In this document: piece after piece, positions 52,205 through 62,939 of the stretch
Position numbering within the stretch: the stretch's first letter is position 1
How the letters are laid out: every line of letters starts with the position of its first letter
Assembly (NCBI GenBank): GCA_002189035.1
Contig: NEEC01000014.1
Location: 2,730,501-2,794,500, forward strand
From: Utricularia gibba
Lineage: Eukaryota > Streptophyta > Magnoliopsida > Lamiales > Lentibulariaceae
Length of the DNA stretch: 64,000 bases
Direction of reading: 5' to 3'
The notes under the pieces: generated by a model
What the model was told of the DNA's origin: nothing
The model's database searches: none
What the model saw: only the letters and a program-made list of their open reading frames with translations
Program-made: the position numbers and the translations under genes

Positions 52205-53591
52205 ATGGAGAAGAGCGTAAACTTGCTGTGCGCCGAGGACTTCTTGCGAGCGGGTACTCAGGACGATGACTGCATTTTCGATAGCATTGGAAACGATTTC
52301 TCGGGTTCGGACAACGACGATGACTTTCTTCTGCGGTGTCTTGTGGACAAAGAGGTCAACCATCTACCGGAGAAGGGCTACTCCCGTTTCGTTCAGGAGA
52401 ACGAGTCCGTCGCAATCTCCAGGTCTCGGGCTGTTTCTTGGATTCTCAGGGTAACGATTACTCGCACACAATGGCTTGTTGCTTTGACTGCTCTGCTCTG
52501 TTGATGCTAACTTGTGCAATTCTGTTGTAGTCACAAACGAGAATGAACCTCTCTGTCGGAACGGTTTTTACCGCAACCAATTACCTGGATCGGTTTATTT
52601 CTCTCACCCGGTGCCAAGTAGAGCCACAAAAACCTGTTTCTTCTTTACGGGTAAATATGGCAGCTTTACTGATGCATGAACGAATGTCAGGGTCGGCAGC
52701 GCTGGATGTTCGAACTGCTTGCCGTGGCCTGCTTGACTGTCGCTTCCAAGCTATCAGAGACGACTGCTCATCCGTTGCAGGATTTTCAGGTTTGTGTAGA
52801 CATTCCCGGAGCTTATTCCCGCGGAAATCCGATCTTGGACTGATGTGAGCGGTGCCGGTGAATGCAGATGGAGGGTCAGGAGAACGCGTTTGCTCCCAGT
52901 CTGATACAGAGGATGGAGCTGACTTTGTTGAAGACGCTGGGCTGGAGAATCGACTCCACCACCCCCTTTTCTTACATCCATTTGCTTGTCAAGTCCATCG
53001 ACGGAACCCTCGTCGGTGATTTCACGAAACACGTTACTCGCCGCCTTCTGGGTACTCTTTCAGGTGACCTGATTCTTAATCTTCATGCAGAGATAGATAC
53101 ACACTCGTTCCGGAACTCATCAGCTATAGCAACCCGTCACAGATCCGTCGTTTTTGGATTTCCGGCCATGCATTGTAACTGTATCAGCCATCAGATGCAC
53201 ATTCCAAGATATGTTCCCTTCGAAAAATGGTGCTTCACTGGAGCAGCTGGGTGCCATCATACCACAAAATCTCAAGGTAAATGAGCTTTCACAAGAACTC
53301 TTCCATTGACCTGCTGATGTGAAGTTCAATGACAGCGTGGGTTCGTTTTAGGGTGATCTGGTAAGGTGTCAAAGTATCATGCGGGAGAAGAAACTAATGG
53401 AGGTAGACAAGGATGCAAATGGTTCAGCCCTCATACGGTTCGCCCCTACGAGTCCGGTAACCGTGCTGAGGAAAGAAATGTTCGAGTCCGACGGCGACTG
53501 CAACGCCATGGGATTTCCTCCCATGAAGATGGAGAAAGATGGCAAGCCCTCAACAAGAACAAGCAGAAAAAGGAAGAGGGGAGAAGAATGA
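52205..53591 (+). CDS. CYCD: D-type cyclin (CYCD2/4-like)
   Basis: A complete six-exon gene for a 333-residue D cyclin, the partner of CDKA that starts G1 progression by phosphorylating the retinoblastoma-related protein. The retinoblastoma-binding LxCxE motif is LLCAE at residues 7-11. The N-terminal cyclin box shows AVSWILR, TNYLDRFISLTRCQ and RWMFELLAVACLTVASKLSE. IQRMELTLLKTLGWRI and TPFSYIHLL begin the C-terminal box, followed by SFLDFRPCIVTVSAI. The tail has FAPTSPVTVL and a basic KRKR nuclear signal. Exons: 52205-52450, 52531-52617, 52691-52789, 52868-53063, 53143-53276 and 53352-53591. The tail motifs resemble CYCD2/CYCD4. It ends 92 bases from the stop codon of the convergent TPR gene. 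Confidence 0.93.
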
Positions 53592-53683
53592 CAAAACCCA
53601 ATCGTTATATAGACAGAAGTACTGTGACAAAATGTAGAAAGCAGTCAATATATATATAATATATGCTAAATGCCTGGTCTACT

Positions 53684-55900
53684 TTAGATGGCCCTGCATA
53701 TTCTGGTGTCAATAACGGGTACCTTGGGAGAAGTATTTGAAAATTCTAACGCCTCAGCCAGAGACATCCAACGGTTGCCCCATGCGCTTTCCGACCACTT
53801 CCTCAGTTTTTCACCTTCTTCTTTTCTCATCTGCTGCACTAGAAGTGCATCTGCGTACCCACCTTCAATAGCATAACTTAAAAGTTAGGATGAATCTGAA
53901 TGTACTAACAAGAAAAATGATACAGTATGGGCATTCTAGGTGAGACAAACCACGAGCAAGTGCAATTATGTCTCTTTTGGTAAAAACGGTACTCGAACCT
54001 GTAAAACGAATGAACGTTGATATTCTCAATGAAAGATGTCAGGGATAGGGTAATATTACATACCATCAGCATCCAACGGTGGAGCTTTAAGAAGCTCGAT
54101 TGCCCTTCGGAAAAGACCCTGTACAACATAGGTGAGAAATTATCAGTAAGTTTTAAGATTTCTTGGAGATCAACCAAGAATAAACAATTTGTCAGACCTC
54201 CTGAACTAAGAGCGAGCTTGAGTGCTCTGCCACTGCTTTCAATCTGTACATGAGAGCAATGCAGGTCAAAATTACACCAACCTTCGGGTGACGAGATCCT
54301 GTGCCAGGCAAAGTAAATTACATAATGCCTGGAGAATCACGATAAACAAGAAAATCTTACCAAAGTGCGCCTCTGCTTGCTTTAATGCTGCCGTCAATAG
54401 CTCCTCAGCTTCATTGAATTTCCTTAAGAAGTACAGGCATCAGAAATGGCAATCTGTGATTTATGATACTGGAGTGATGCAATAACATTCATCAAATTAC
54501 CCAGTATGGGCCTCAAGTTGTCCCAGTGCACAAGCAGCTGAGATGGCAATTTCCTCCTGCGTCATGTTACAAGCTCCAAGATTGTTTGGACTGCTGAAGT
54601 TTTTTATTCCAGGCATCTCATGAATCACCTTCTGATACAACTCCTTTGCAGCGTCGAAATCCCTCTTTCCATGAAGGAACACGCCATAAGATAAGGTAGC
54701 ATTCCCTGCATGTCACTTATTAACCAAGTGAGTAACGACACAAATGTATGAATAACCTTCTATGTAAGTGAATCCTCACCAGTGAAAGTTCTTTCATTGT
54801 TCATCCCTCAAAAAACTGTGCTGAAAGGACATAATATGAATCAATATATGATAAGAAACTGTCCAAAACCTATCCCTTTCCACATTCCTTGCCTGAGTTA
54901 AGATTTCCATATAGAAGCTCGATAAGACCCTTTAGAGCTTTAACACGAAGCTCCAGCACATCAAAGCCACCGATGCCTCGTATTTCTAAACGAACTGTGC
55001 CAAGTAGCCTTAGTGCAAGATCGGCAACAACCGATGCAGCATCCTCCTAATCAGAAAATACCCATATCAGGAAGCACCTATGCTACTACTACAAAAAAAC
55101 ATCCTTATTACCCAAAAACGCTTACCTGATGAAGCTCCAGGTAAACTCCCGCCATAGCTTCAGAAGCAGCAACTTACAGCAAACGCAGATATATATGTCA
55201 TTTGGTGTCAAAAGGGAAGAAAAAGAGCATACACTTAACCTTACTCTTAACAGCAATAGAGGACATGTTAAAGTCTTGAATTTTTCCAAGCCTCTCAATA
55301 GCTGCCTTATATGATCCTCTATTTCGTTAAACAAGAGAATAAGAACAAGTTCCTTTAGAAAAAAATTCGAGAAGCAAAGTCAAGGAAAATGCCTTTCAAA
55401 GAAGAGCGTAGAACGAGCAAGTTCGACCAGGCCTTTAGAATTATCATCCGTCTGAGTGGATTCACACTGTTCCAATATCAATAACCCGCGGGAAAGTGCT
55501 TCTTCTGCAATGACACATTCGTTTCCACGTAATCAAGTCCGAATCAAAAAGTTAGCGAAAGTTCACAATCATAAGCAGTATCATGATTTTCGCTACCCGT
55601 TTTGTCTGCACGGGCAATCCCCATGGCATATTTTATCATCTCAATAGCTACAGGATTGGATGGAAAACTCCCGTCCCTGTAAGATAAGTATCTGACGGCA
55701 GCACATGGCGTCGGCAGAGCCTCCGGAAGTCTCGAGCATATCCCATTTTTCAAAATTCTCGAAACTCTAGCTCCGAGCCTCATCATTCTTCCGCTTAACC
55801 GTTTTCCTCCTGCCGCGGCGCAAAACCCAGATCCAAGAAATAAGATGGTTCCCAGTTGGGCTTCTCTTTTCCTATGGGCATTTTTAAGCAATTTAAGCAT
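53684..55900 (-). CDS. TPR-repeat protein (plant tetratricopeptide-like superfamily)
   Basis: I rebuilt twelve exons giving about 460 residues, matching a conserved plant TPR-like protein of unknown role. The N-terminus (MLKLLKNAHRKREAQ, basic) may be an organelle signal. Helical repeats follow, e.g. SYKAAIERLGKIQ, ELRVKALKGLIELLYGN, FDAAKELYQKVIHE, ISAACALGQLEAHTG, KVGVILTCIALMYRLKAV. It ends KVPVIDTRICRAI. Exons: 55597-55900, 55393-55504, 55245-55318, 55126-55172, 54893-55046, 54780-54820, 54501-54705, 54361-54422, 54198-54298, 54064-54118, 53951-53998, 53684-53862. Two introns have GC donors (54892 and 55392). The sixth exon lacks one base near 54805-54807 (GGG on the minus strand). The Met at 55900 was preferred because the earlier in-frame Mets lie closer to, or inside, the divergent gene. 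Confidence 0.88.
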
Positions 55901-56085
55901 GGAATGGTTCGGGTTCGGCCCAATGAATCCTGCGTGGACGAAAGTGGAGGAATACGTTTTAAGATAAGGATCCATCAAAGCTATTAACACGGGGCCCGCC
56001 TTATCTTCGTCGGGTCGCCCATAAAACGAGCCACGATCATCACAACTCACACTTGGATCAGCGCTATCCATCACGACGACTGCCA
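55901..56085. promoter_or_regulatory. Short bidirectional promoter between TPR and DnaJ-type genes
   Basis: Only 185 bases separate the two start codons, so both genes must use overlapping regulatory sequence. The minus-strand frame is open through the whole interval and beyond, so the TPR start could lie further upstream (Met at 55975). Confidence 0.5.
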
Positions 56086-56599
56086 ATGGCATCCCTAGTT
56101 CCCCATGTGCATCTCCTTTCCGCTGCGAATTCCTCCGATAAATTATCTCCATTCCTCCGCTGCGGCGCGAAAACGTCATGGAGCCCGAAGCGTTCTTCAA
56201 GAACCACCAAGAATCCGACTGTGGTGGCTGCAGTCGGTGATGTATCCTCTGAGGGAACAACCTACCTGATCGCCGGTGCTGCGGTGGTTGCATTGATCGG
56301 AACCGCTTTTCCAATCCTCTTCTCCCGCAAAGACCTGTGAGTGAGATAATCAAATCGGAAGCAGCTTAATCATATGCGTTTCTATTTGGTCGATTAGGAC
56401 TGATAATCGGATATAGAGAGGTAGAAATTGCCAACTCCCGTTCGCTTGGTTTGATTTCAGGTGTCCCGAGTGTGACGGCGCCGGTTTCGTGAGGAAAGCG
56501 GGGGCGACCCTGAGTGCGAACGCAGCAAGGAAGGATGTGGCTCAGATTGTGTGTCCACGGTGCAATGGTCTGGGGAAGCTCAACCAAATTGACAAATAG
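56086..56599 (+). CDS. Small plastid-type DnaJ zinc-finger (Cys-rich) protein
   Basis: A 129-residue protein in two exons (56086-56336, 56461-56599; intron GTGAGT...TTTCAG). The Ser-rich, Arg/Lys-containing start (MASLVPHVHLLSAANSS) looks like a chloroplast transit peptide. A hydrophobic segment at residues 60-79 (YLIAGAAVVALIGTAFPILF) probably anchors it in a membrane. The C-terminus holds two CxxCxGxG-type repeats, CPECDGAGF and CPRCNGLGK, as in the DnaJ zinc finger, and no J domain. Plant relatives such as BSD2 and LQY1 act in plastid protein assembly, but this one is a different, shorter type and its client is unknown. It is divergent from the TPR gene. Confidence 0.88.
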
Positions 56600-57400
56600 G
56601 ATGGGCTCGTCTTTCGTAAATCTGGCGACAAGGAGGGATCCAGTTGAATGAATGTACCCAATCTTGTAATGGCTCCCATTTCTATTCATCCAGACATGAT
56701 GCAAATTTCTATGCTTTACACCCCACCACTCAGAGTGGGGATGGAGAACGGTTTAAAATTGGGGCATTTCGGTACACGTTACTCCCGAACGGATTCATAT
56801 TCAAAGCTTTCTAATATTTCGTAAGTTCAGAAACTCCAAATAGTTAATATTGTGCGACATCCCTCTCATATAATGGTTTTTTAACATTATGCTAATACTT
56901 TGAAACTGGAATCATGTACTTGTGCAAAATACTGGGGCATAAGAGTGACCAATTTGACTAAACATTTTATTTTTCACAAAATATTGTGAAAGGTATTATG
57001 TAGAAGTGAAATCAATCGGATAAATTGATCGAAAAAATAAAAAAATTACAATTTTGTATGTTTCAATTTAAAATAAGGATTAGGTGTATATTTAACTTTA
57101 AGAAAAAAATTACTATTTATCACAATAAATATAAAGAAATTTATTTTAGTAAATTATCAAATTTTTTATTCTTTTTCTGATAAGAAACATAAATAAAAAA
57201 AATAATATCATTCTTATTTTTCTATTTTACTTTCGAACTTGACTTGAGTTTTTATTAAATATTAGAACTCACTCAAATAGAATATGGAGTAGGGAGATTT
57301 TCTCTTTATTTAAAGAAGTAATGAGCATCTAAACTTAACAAATTATATACCTACAATCTATCATGCTTTTTTATAAAATTTGTGGGTCTCATATGAGGAG
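56600..57400. other. 3' flank of the DnaJ-type gene, AT-rich
   Basis: No further gene seen. AT-rich from about 56780 on. Confidence 0.4.
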
Positions 57401-58090
57401 AAACTCATCAATTCTCCCCTTCCAACACATGGGCGAGCTTATTAACCCAACGACTATTATACAGAACTCAAACCTTTCTTTTATAACTATCTTTGACATC
57501 ATATCAGATTTAATTTTCTTTGTATGAATCTTTTTTAAGTGTACATGCTTTTCCTCTAGAACATTCATAATCTAATGATAACAATGATCAATATACGTTG
57601 ATCTTGAATAAAATGAAGCATGTCAGACAAGATAAATAGCATATAAACTATTAAACAATAGCTTATACTTCTCGTGCTTTACATAAATTTCTCTACAAAA
57701 CTTCTTCATTCATACTATTTTCTTAAAAGTTTTAATAACTATAATATATTCTACTTCTATTGAAAATAGAATAACAAACTTTTATAATCTTGTTTGTCAA
57801 GATACAAATCTCATTGTGAATGTAATCAAATATCTTGATGTTGATTTTTTACTATTAATATCACTAGCTAAGTCAACATCTATATATATCCTTTCAACAA
57901 GCTCCTCATTTTCAAAAGTATAAATACATGCTTAAAGATCCTTGTATATATCTGAAAATTTATTTTACTAAAAACTAATGGTACTTTATTGGACCAAACA
58001 AAAATCTACTCATAACTCTAACTACATAAGCGATACTTGATCTGATACATACCATGGCATACATCAAACTCCCAACAACTGATAAATATG

Positions 58091-60933
58091 TGATAAACGG
58101 AAATTTTACACATTGTTAAAAATGTAAATTCATGTATCAAATAAAATTTATAAACCTAATACACACTCAATCATAAAACAAATACAAGTATAGTAGATCA
58201 GGATCGAATATAAGGAGCTATATTTTTGCTATGTAAAAGCTAATGCATTATGTTTTTTTCACGTTTGAAGATTAAGTTTAAGATAATACTAATTTTGTTC
58301 TATGATCAAATACAATAAAACAAAGCAATAAACTAATGAACTCAGTTGTTTCCTAGAAAGAAATAAAGTGATGCCTTGAGATTGTTAGGGATAATATACT
58401 AATTACTACAACTATTTCACCCAAATCATAAATCATTCACCTATTATACATAGGTTCAAGTCTAACTAAAACCTTGTTTTTCCTTAATTTTTTATCTACC
58501 TTTAATTAGGATTGTTTATGATGAAAATCATACTTACCCCTCTTGAATCTATCATGGTTTGTTAAAGAAATAGTGTGATTATGCAGTAAGTGTGGTTTAG
58601 TAAACAATGACCTTGCTTATCCTTCTTTGTCATAAGACACCACTTTATACTTAGTTATTCATAAAAAAGAAAAATAAAACTAATGCATAGAACATCATCA
58701 TCCATATATTCATGTCACAACTCAACAAAAAGACAATAAACAATAGCACGAAAGCAAATTAGTTTTCAACAAAACACTAAAATCGTATTCCTAATCTACT
58801 CCACACTTTGAGTAATATTCTTTATAAACAGAGGAAATCTTCAAAATTAAGTTTTGTTCCTAGTTTTGTCTCCTTTGTTTTTTTGGATTCTTCTATAATT
58901 TTCTCTCAATCTCTCCCACCCCCCACTCCCCCCCCTCCCAAGAATTGTTGCATGTTGTTCAAAGTGGTCTCCCTATTCTCTTTCTTCATCATATTTAAAA
59001 TTCATTTTTTTTACCTCCTTAGGATTTGATGTCTTCTATTTTTCAACTTTTGTATCATCCTCCTTCCATCTTCAATGTACACTTTCGTTTCATAGGGATT
59101 TGCATTATAGATAACGTGGTGCATTGCTCAAAGAAGGTGATTAAAACAAAGATTGTAATTAAATCCAGGATTTAATCCCAATTTAGAATAAAAACACATA
59201 AATACGTTGCTAACTGCAAAATCACAAAAATGTTTAATAAAATTCAAGTCTCATAATATAATGTTACTCATTTATTAGTGCTAAAACACTGAAAACCATG
59301 TGTTATTACATTATTTTACAACAATATTAGATTTGTCTACACATTTTAATTGTGTGTTGGTTTTTAAGACATGGGGTATCATCGTTTTTATGTGATGCTT
59401 TTCTAACCCTCATTTCCATGCCCTGCTTTTTTTGAATTTTTCGACAACCAGCATCCATGAACTAACAACATATGTTAGTTCACATAAAAAAATCTCAAAT
59501 TCACAAATCAGACTCCATCGCACATGTTGCTATCTTACGAAAATAATCAGACTAAATCATGCTCACAGGTGTACAAACAGCTATAGCAAAATTCATGCAT
59601 CCTATACATTATGGAAAACATCACACATGTGTATGCAAATTCCTTAGTTTACAAAATTCTCTTAATCCTAATACCAAGATACAAAATTATTCTTAACTTA
59701 GACTAACAACAAGGAAATAAAAATAAAAATAAAAAAAGCAAATGCAGCAGTTGTTACTTGACCAATGAGGAGTCTTTCACTCTGTGTTTCAATTCCTTCA
59801 CTTTTCGTAACAAATCCCCAAGCCTATCATAAACCATGTCTATCCTTTCCTTACACTAGCATTTCTTCTCATTTTTCAATTTTTCTAGGCCTTGAGAGGT
59901 GCTTCCTTTTTTCCTTCTATTGAGGTGCATTCTCACAAAACCCTGCTAGAGGCCTAAAAACAAAACCTCCTCCTCTAATTTGAATTAGTCCAACAATTTT
60001 AAGAAAGTGTGCATTAAAAGGAGATAATTTCATTTTCACATGGAAGACTCTAACTCAAAAATTTATCAGAGCATAACTTTTGAGCAAGAAGAGTGATAAC
60101 ATTATTGAACCAAAGATGGTTTATAGTATTCTTCCGATAACCTTTATTCATCTGTTCCACTAAAATCGCTCTTAGATTCAAAGATTTCTTGTGCAGCAAG
60201 CTCCACATGACAAACAATTCATGTTTATACAAAGAATTAAATCCTAATGTTCTTTTGAAAAGCACAGCAGAAATAAGCAAGTGAACATATTGTATAGTAG
60301 GATTTGTGACTAGATCAGCTTTCATCCCCGTAGATTTAAATTGTATAACATGTTAATTTGTTAAAATTCCATATATATCCTCAGCATCGAAATCATCAGG
60401 ATAATCAAATAGGGAAGTAGCAAATTCATGCAATTCAACATGTTGTTTTGAACAAAATCCTAAAAGTACATTCTATTCAACAATTGAAAATAAAAAATCA
60501 TTTCTTAACATTCTAAAGGGAATTTCCTCTGGCGTAAGCACAGTTTTTGGCTTTCATAACAGAAAGTGGAAACAAATTCATACATCAATTTAGCGTAAGA
60601 AGGATGGTTCAAATCACACAAAGTAAACATCATAAAATTTTCTAGAATTGAATCAACATCGATGACTAAATTCCACCAATATTTTGAAATTTTTATGCTC
60701 CTGTTTCTTTAGCTTTTCTCATTTGGCTACTGTCATTGGCAACTTCTTTGCTAGATTTTGTAGTGGTGGTACCCTGATGTTGGCGTTTTGCAGACATGTT
60801 GCGTAAGATTCTTTTCTACAATTCTCAAGGAAAAGGTGAGAGATTTGAAAGAGGTGAATGTTATAAAATTCAAGTTTTATAACATAATGTTATTCATTTA
60901 CTAGTCCTAACACATTAAAAACATGTGTTATCA
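58091..60933 (-). mobile_element. Family A LTR element with internal region (target duplication ATATG)
   Basis: The element is flanked perfectly by ATATG (58086-58090 and 60934-60938). It has one full LTR at 58091-59308 (TGATAAACGG...GTGTTATTA) and a second LTR reduced to its last 70 or so bases (about 60860-60933). The 1.55 kb between holds a minus-strand coding relic. It is the only family A copy here with internal sequence, so it shows what the solo LTRs came from. Confidence 0.82.
60050..60800 (-). pseudogene. Internal ORF of the family A element, plant-transposon-protein-like
   Basis: On the minus strand a start MSAKRQHQGTTTTKSSKEVA (from about 60798) is soon broken by stops. An open 91-residue piece (60325-60050) contains YVHLLISAVLFKRTLG, KHELFVMWSLLHKKSLNLR and NHLWFNNVITLLAQKL. 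This pattern resembles the putative plant transposon protein domain often found in gypsy-like elements of plants. The family match is from memory and moderate. Confidence 0.5.
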
Positions 60934-61547
60934 ATATGGAATGTTCATCATAGCTTTTTGTTCTTCATTGATTGATAGACATTACTTATTGCTCAACTTA
61001 AAATGATGAACAAGAGGATAGCTAATTGTAGTGACTTTTATCACATTGAACTTTTCAAGCATCTTCTCAATGTACTATTCTTTAGACAGTCATATCTTCT
61101 TGATATTTCTATTACTGATGATTCTCATGCCAAGAATCTTGGTTTGTTGGTCCCAAGTCTTTCATCGAGAATTCCTTATTCATATCTTTCTTCAAGTATA
61201 ATGATTAATAATCAGCATCTCACCAGCATTGAGCAACAATATCTCAGTCATCATTCGTGAACTTTTTGAAGAACATACAACGGTGAGCACTTTATCTTTT
61301 GGAAGAAATGCTTCTCTATGACCAAGGCAATCTTCTTGTATCACTATTTCAAAGCTTGTTTCAATCTATACAAACTTTTATGCAATTTACAATTATATTT
61401 CTTTTTTTATTTTTCCACAAAGCCTTCAAATTGTTCTTTATAAATGTCTTCTTCTACATCTTCATTTAAGACCATCATCTTTGTATCCATTTGCTCAATC
61501 TCTAAATTGAGACTTGCTAATAACCCTAGCATTATCCAGATGGATAT

Positions 61548-62939
61548 TGATAACACACGAATTTTTCTATCATTAGAATAAGAAAATTATGCTTTTGAAT
61601 CATATTTTAAGTGCTTATCTTATAGTTTTTAGTATTTTTACCAAATTTTGAGGACATAATGTGATTTTATGTGTTAATGAGCTAAATCCTTTGATTTAGC
61701 CCATTCCATGTTATTAACATTTTTTCTAGATCAGCAACAAAATTCTAAAATCAGAGAGGAAACATGAATTTCGTGCATGTAGAGATTTGGAAGAATGAGC
61801 AGCATTAAAAGAGGAGACATAATGCATTGTTCTGCCATCCACAGTCTACAGGTTCAGACCAGGAACAGTGCTGGTGTTAGGAATAGTGCAATGGAGTAAA
61901 GGAGGGGAGATAGTTTTGGAAAAAGAGAGAACGCGTAGCACGGGGAGTGCACGAGGGGGCTTCTCCCCTCAACACGATGAGTAATGAACCAGGAGAGGAA
62001 AAGAAGAACTTCATCCTCAAGAACAGCATCAGAGCCCAGTCCAACGCTACTGTTCCGACCCGGGAACAGTAGTAGACATGAACTAGAACTCTTACTGCTT
62101 TATTTTCGTTTGTTGATGTTTTCAGTTTCTGCAACCAACTCTTTCACGATGTTCTTGACATTTTCGTTGTATTATGTTAATGTCATTACTTTTTACTTTC
62201 CAAATATGAGTAGCTAGAACCTTAGGGATGTCTTGAGGTTAAACATGATGGTGTGGGTCTAGGATTCTTAATAAAATTCATTATTGTTTTTTAATTCTTG
62301 TTTCTATTATTCCATGGGTAGACCTAAGGAGGGGAACAAGTAACTTTGCAACTCAGAAGCTTGGTTTAGAGGTAGACTAACAAATCAAGGCGGGCGCCGT
62401 AGATGTTAGTCCAGGGTAGAACCAGTAGAACCGTGTAGACTTAGTTCTATACACTTTGCATGCAGGTAGACCTAATTGTAAGGTTGGTGATGACATTGAG
62501 AACTAGCTTAGCCGAAAATATGACAAATGACCTGAGTAGACTTATGTTATTTGAAGTTGTGAGTGTAGGAACATGGTAATCTAAGTTAGACATTTTAACA
62601 CCATACCACCTGTAGATCCTTAAGGCATCTTCGTATAATTTTGAGTTAGAACCAATCATTGTTACCTTTAGCATTAAGATCTAATATTGTTTACTGATCT
62701 TGTTTACCGACTTGTTTACCGATGTTGGTGCGAGCTTAGACTAAGACTTACTGTTATTCCGAACTATACATTTACTAAAATACTTAGCAAGCACAAGCTC
62801 CTCGTGATTGACCCTGAAATCCACTATACAAGTTTTCTAAATTTGTATTTTGTGTAGATTATGACTTATAAATTTATTTGATAACGAAATTTCTATTTTT
62901 GCAACGACATTAGGAATTTTCGTTTATCAGATATCATCT
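61548..62939 (+). mobile_element. Solo LTR, family A, plus orientation (target duplication GATAT)
   Basis: 1392 bases from TGATAACACACGAATTTTTC to TTTTCGTTTATCA, flanked by GATAT at 61543-61547 and 62940-62944. Homologous in reverse to 10117-11440 and 30682-33355. It splits the copia pol. Confidence 0.93.

Noticed and set aside
53069-53142. Earlier splice acceptor for cyclin exon 5 (reading EIDTHSFRNSS)
   Set aside because: It gives the wrong frame afterwards; the acceptor at 53142 gives SFLDFRP and connects to the conserved C-terminal box.
55544-56353. 269-codon minus-strand frame extending the TPR protein upstream
   Set aside because: The first 120 or so codons overlap the coding exon of the divergent DnaJ-type gene and look non-conserved; only the part from about 55900 (possibly 55975) is accepted.
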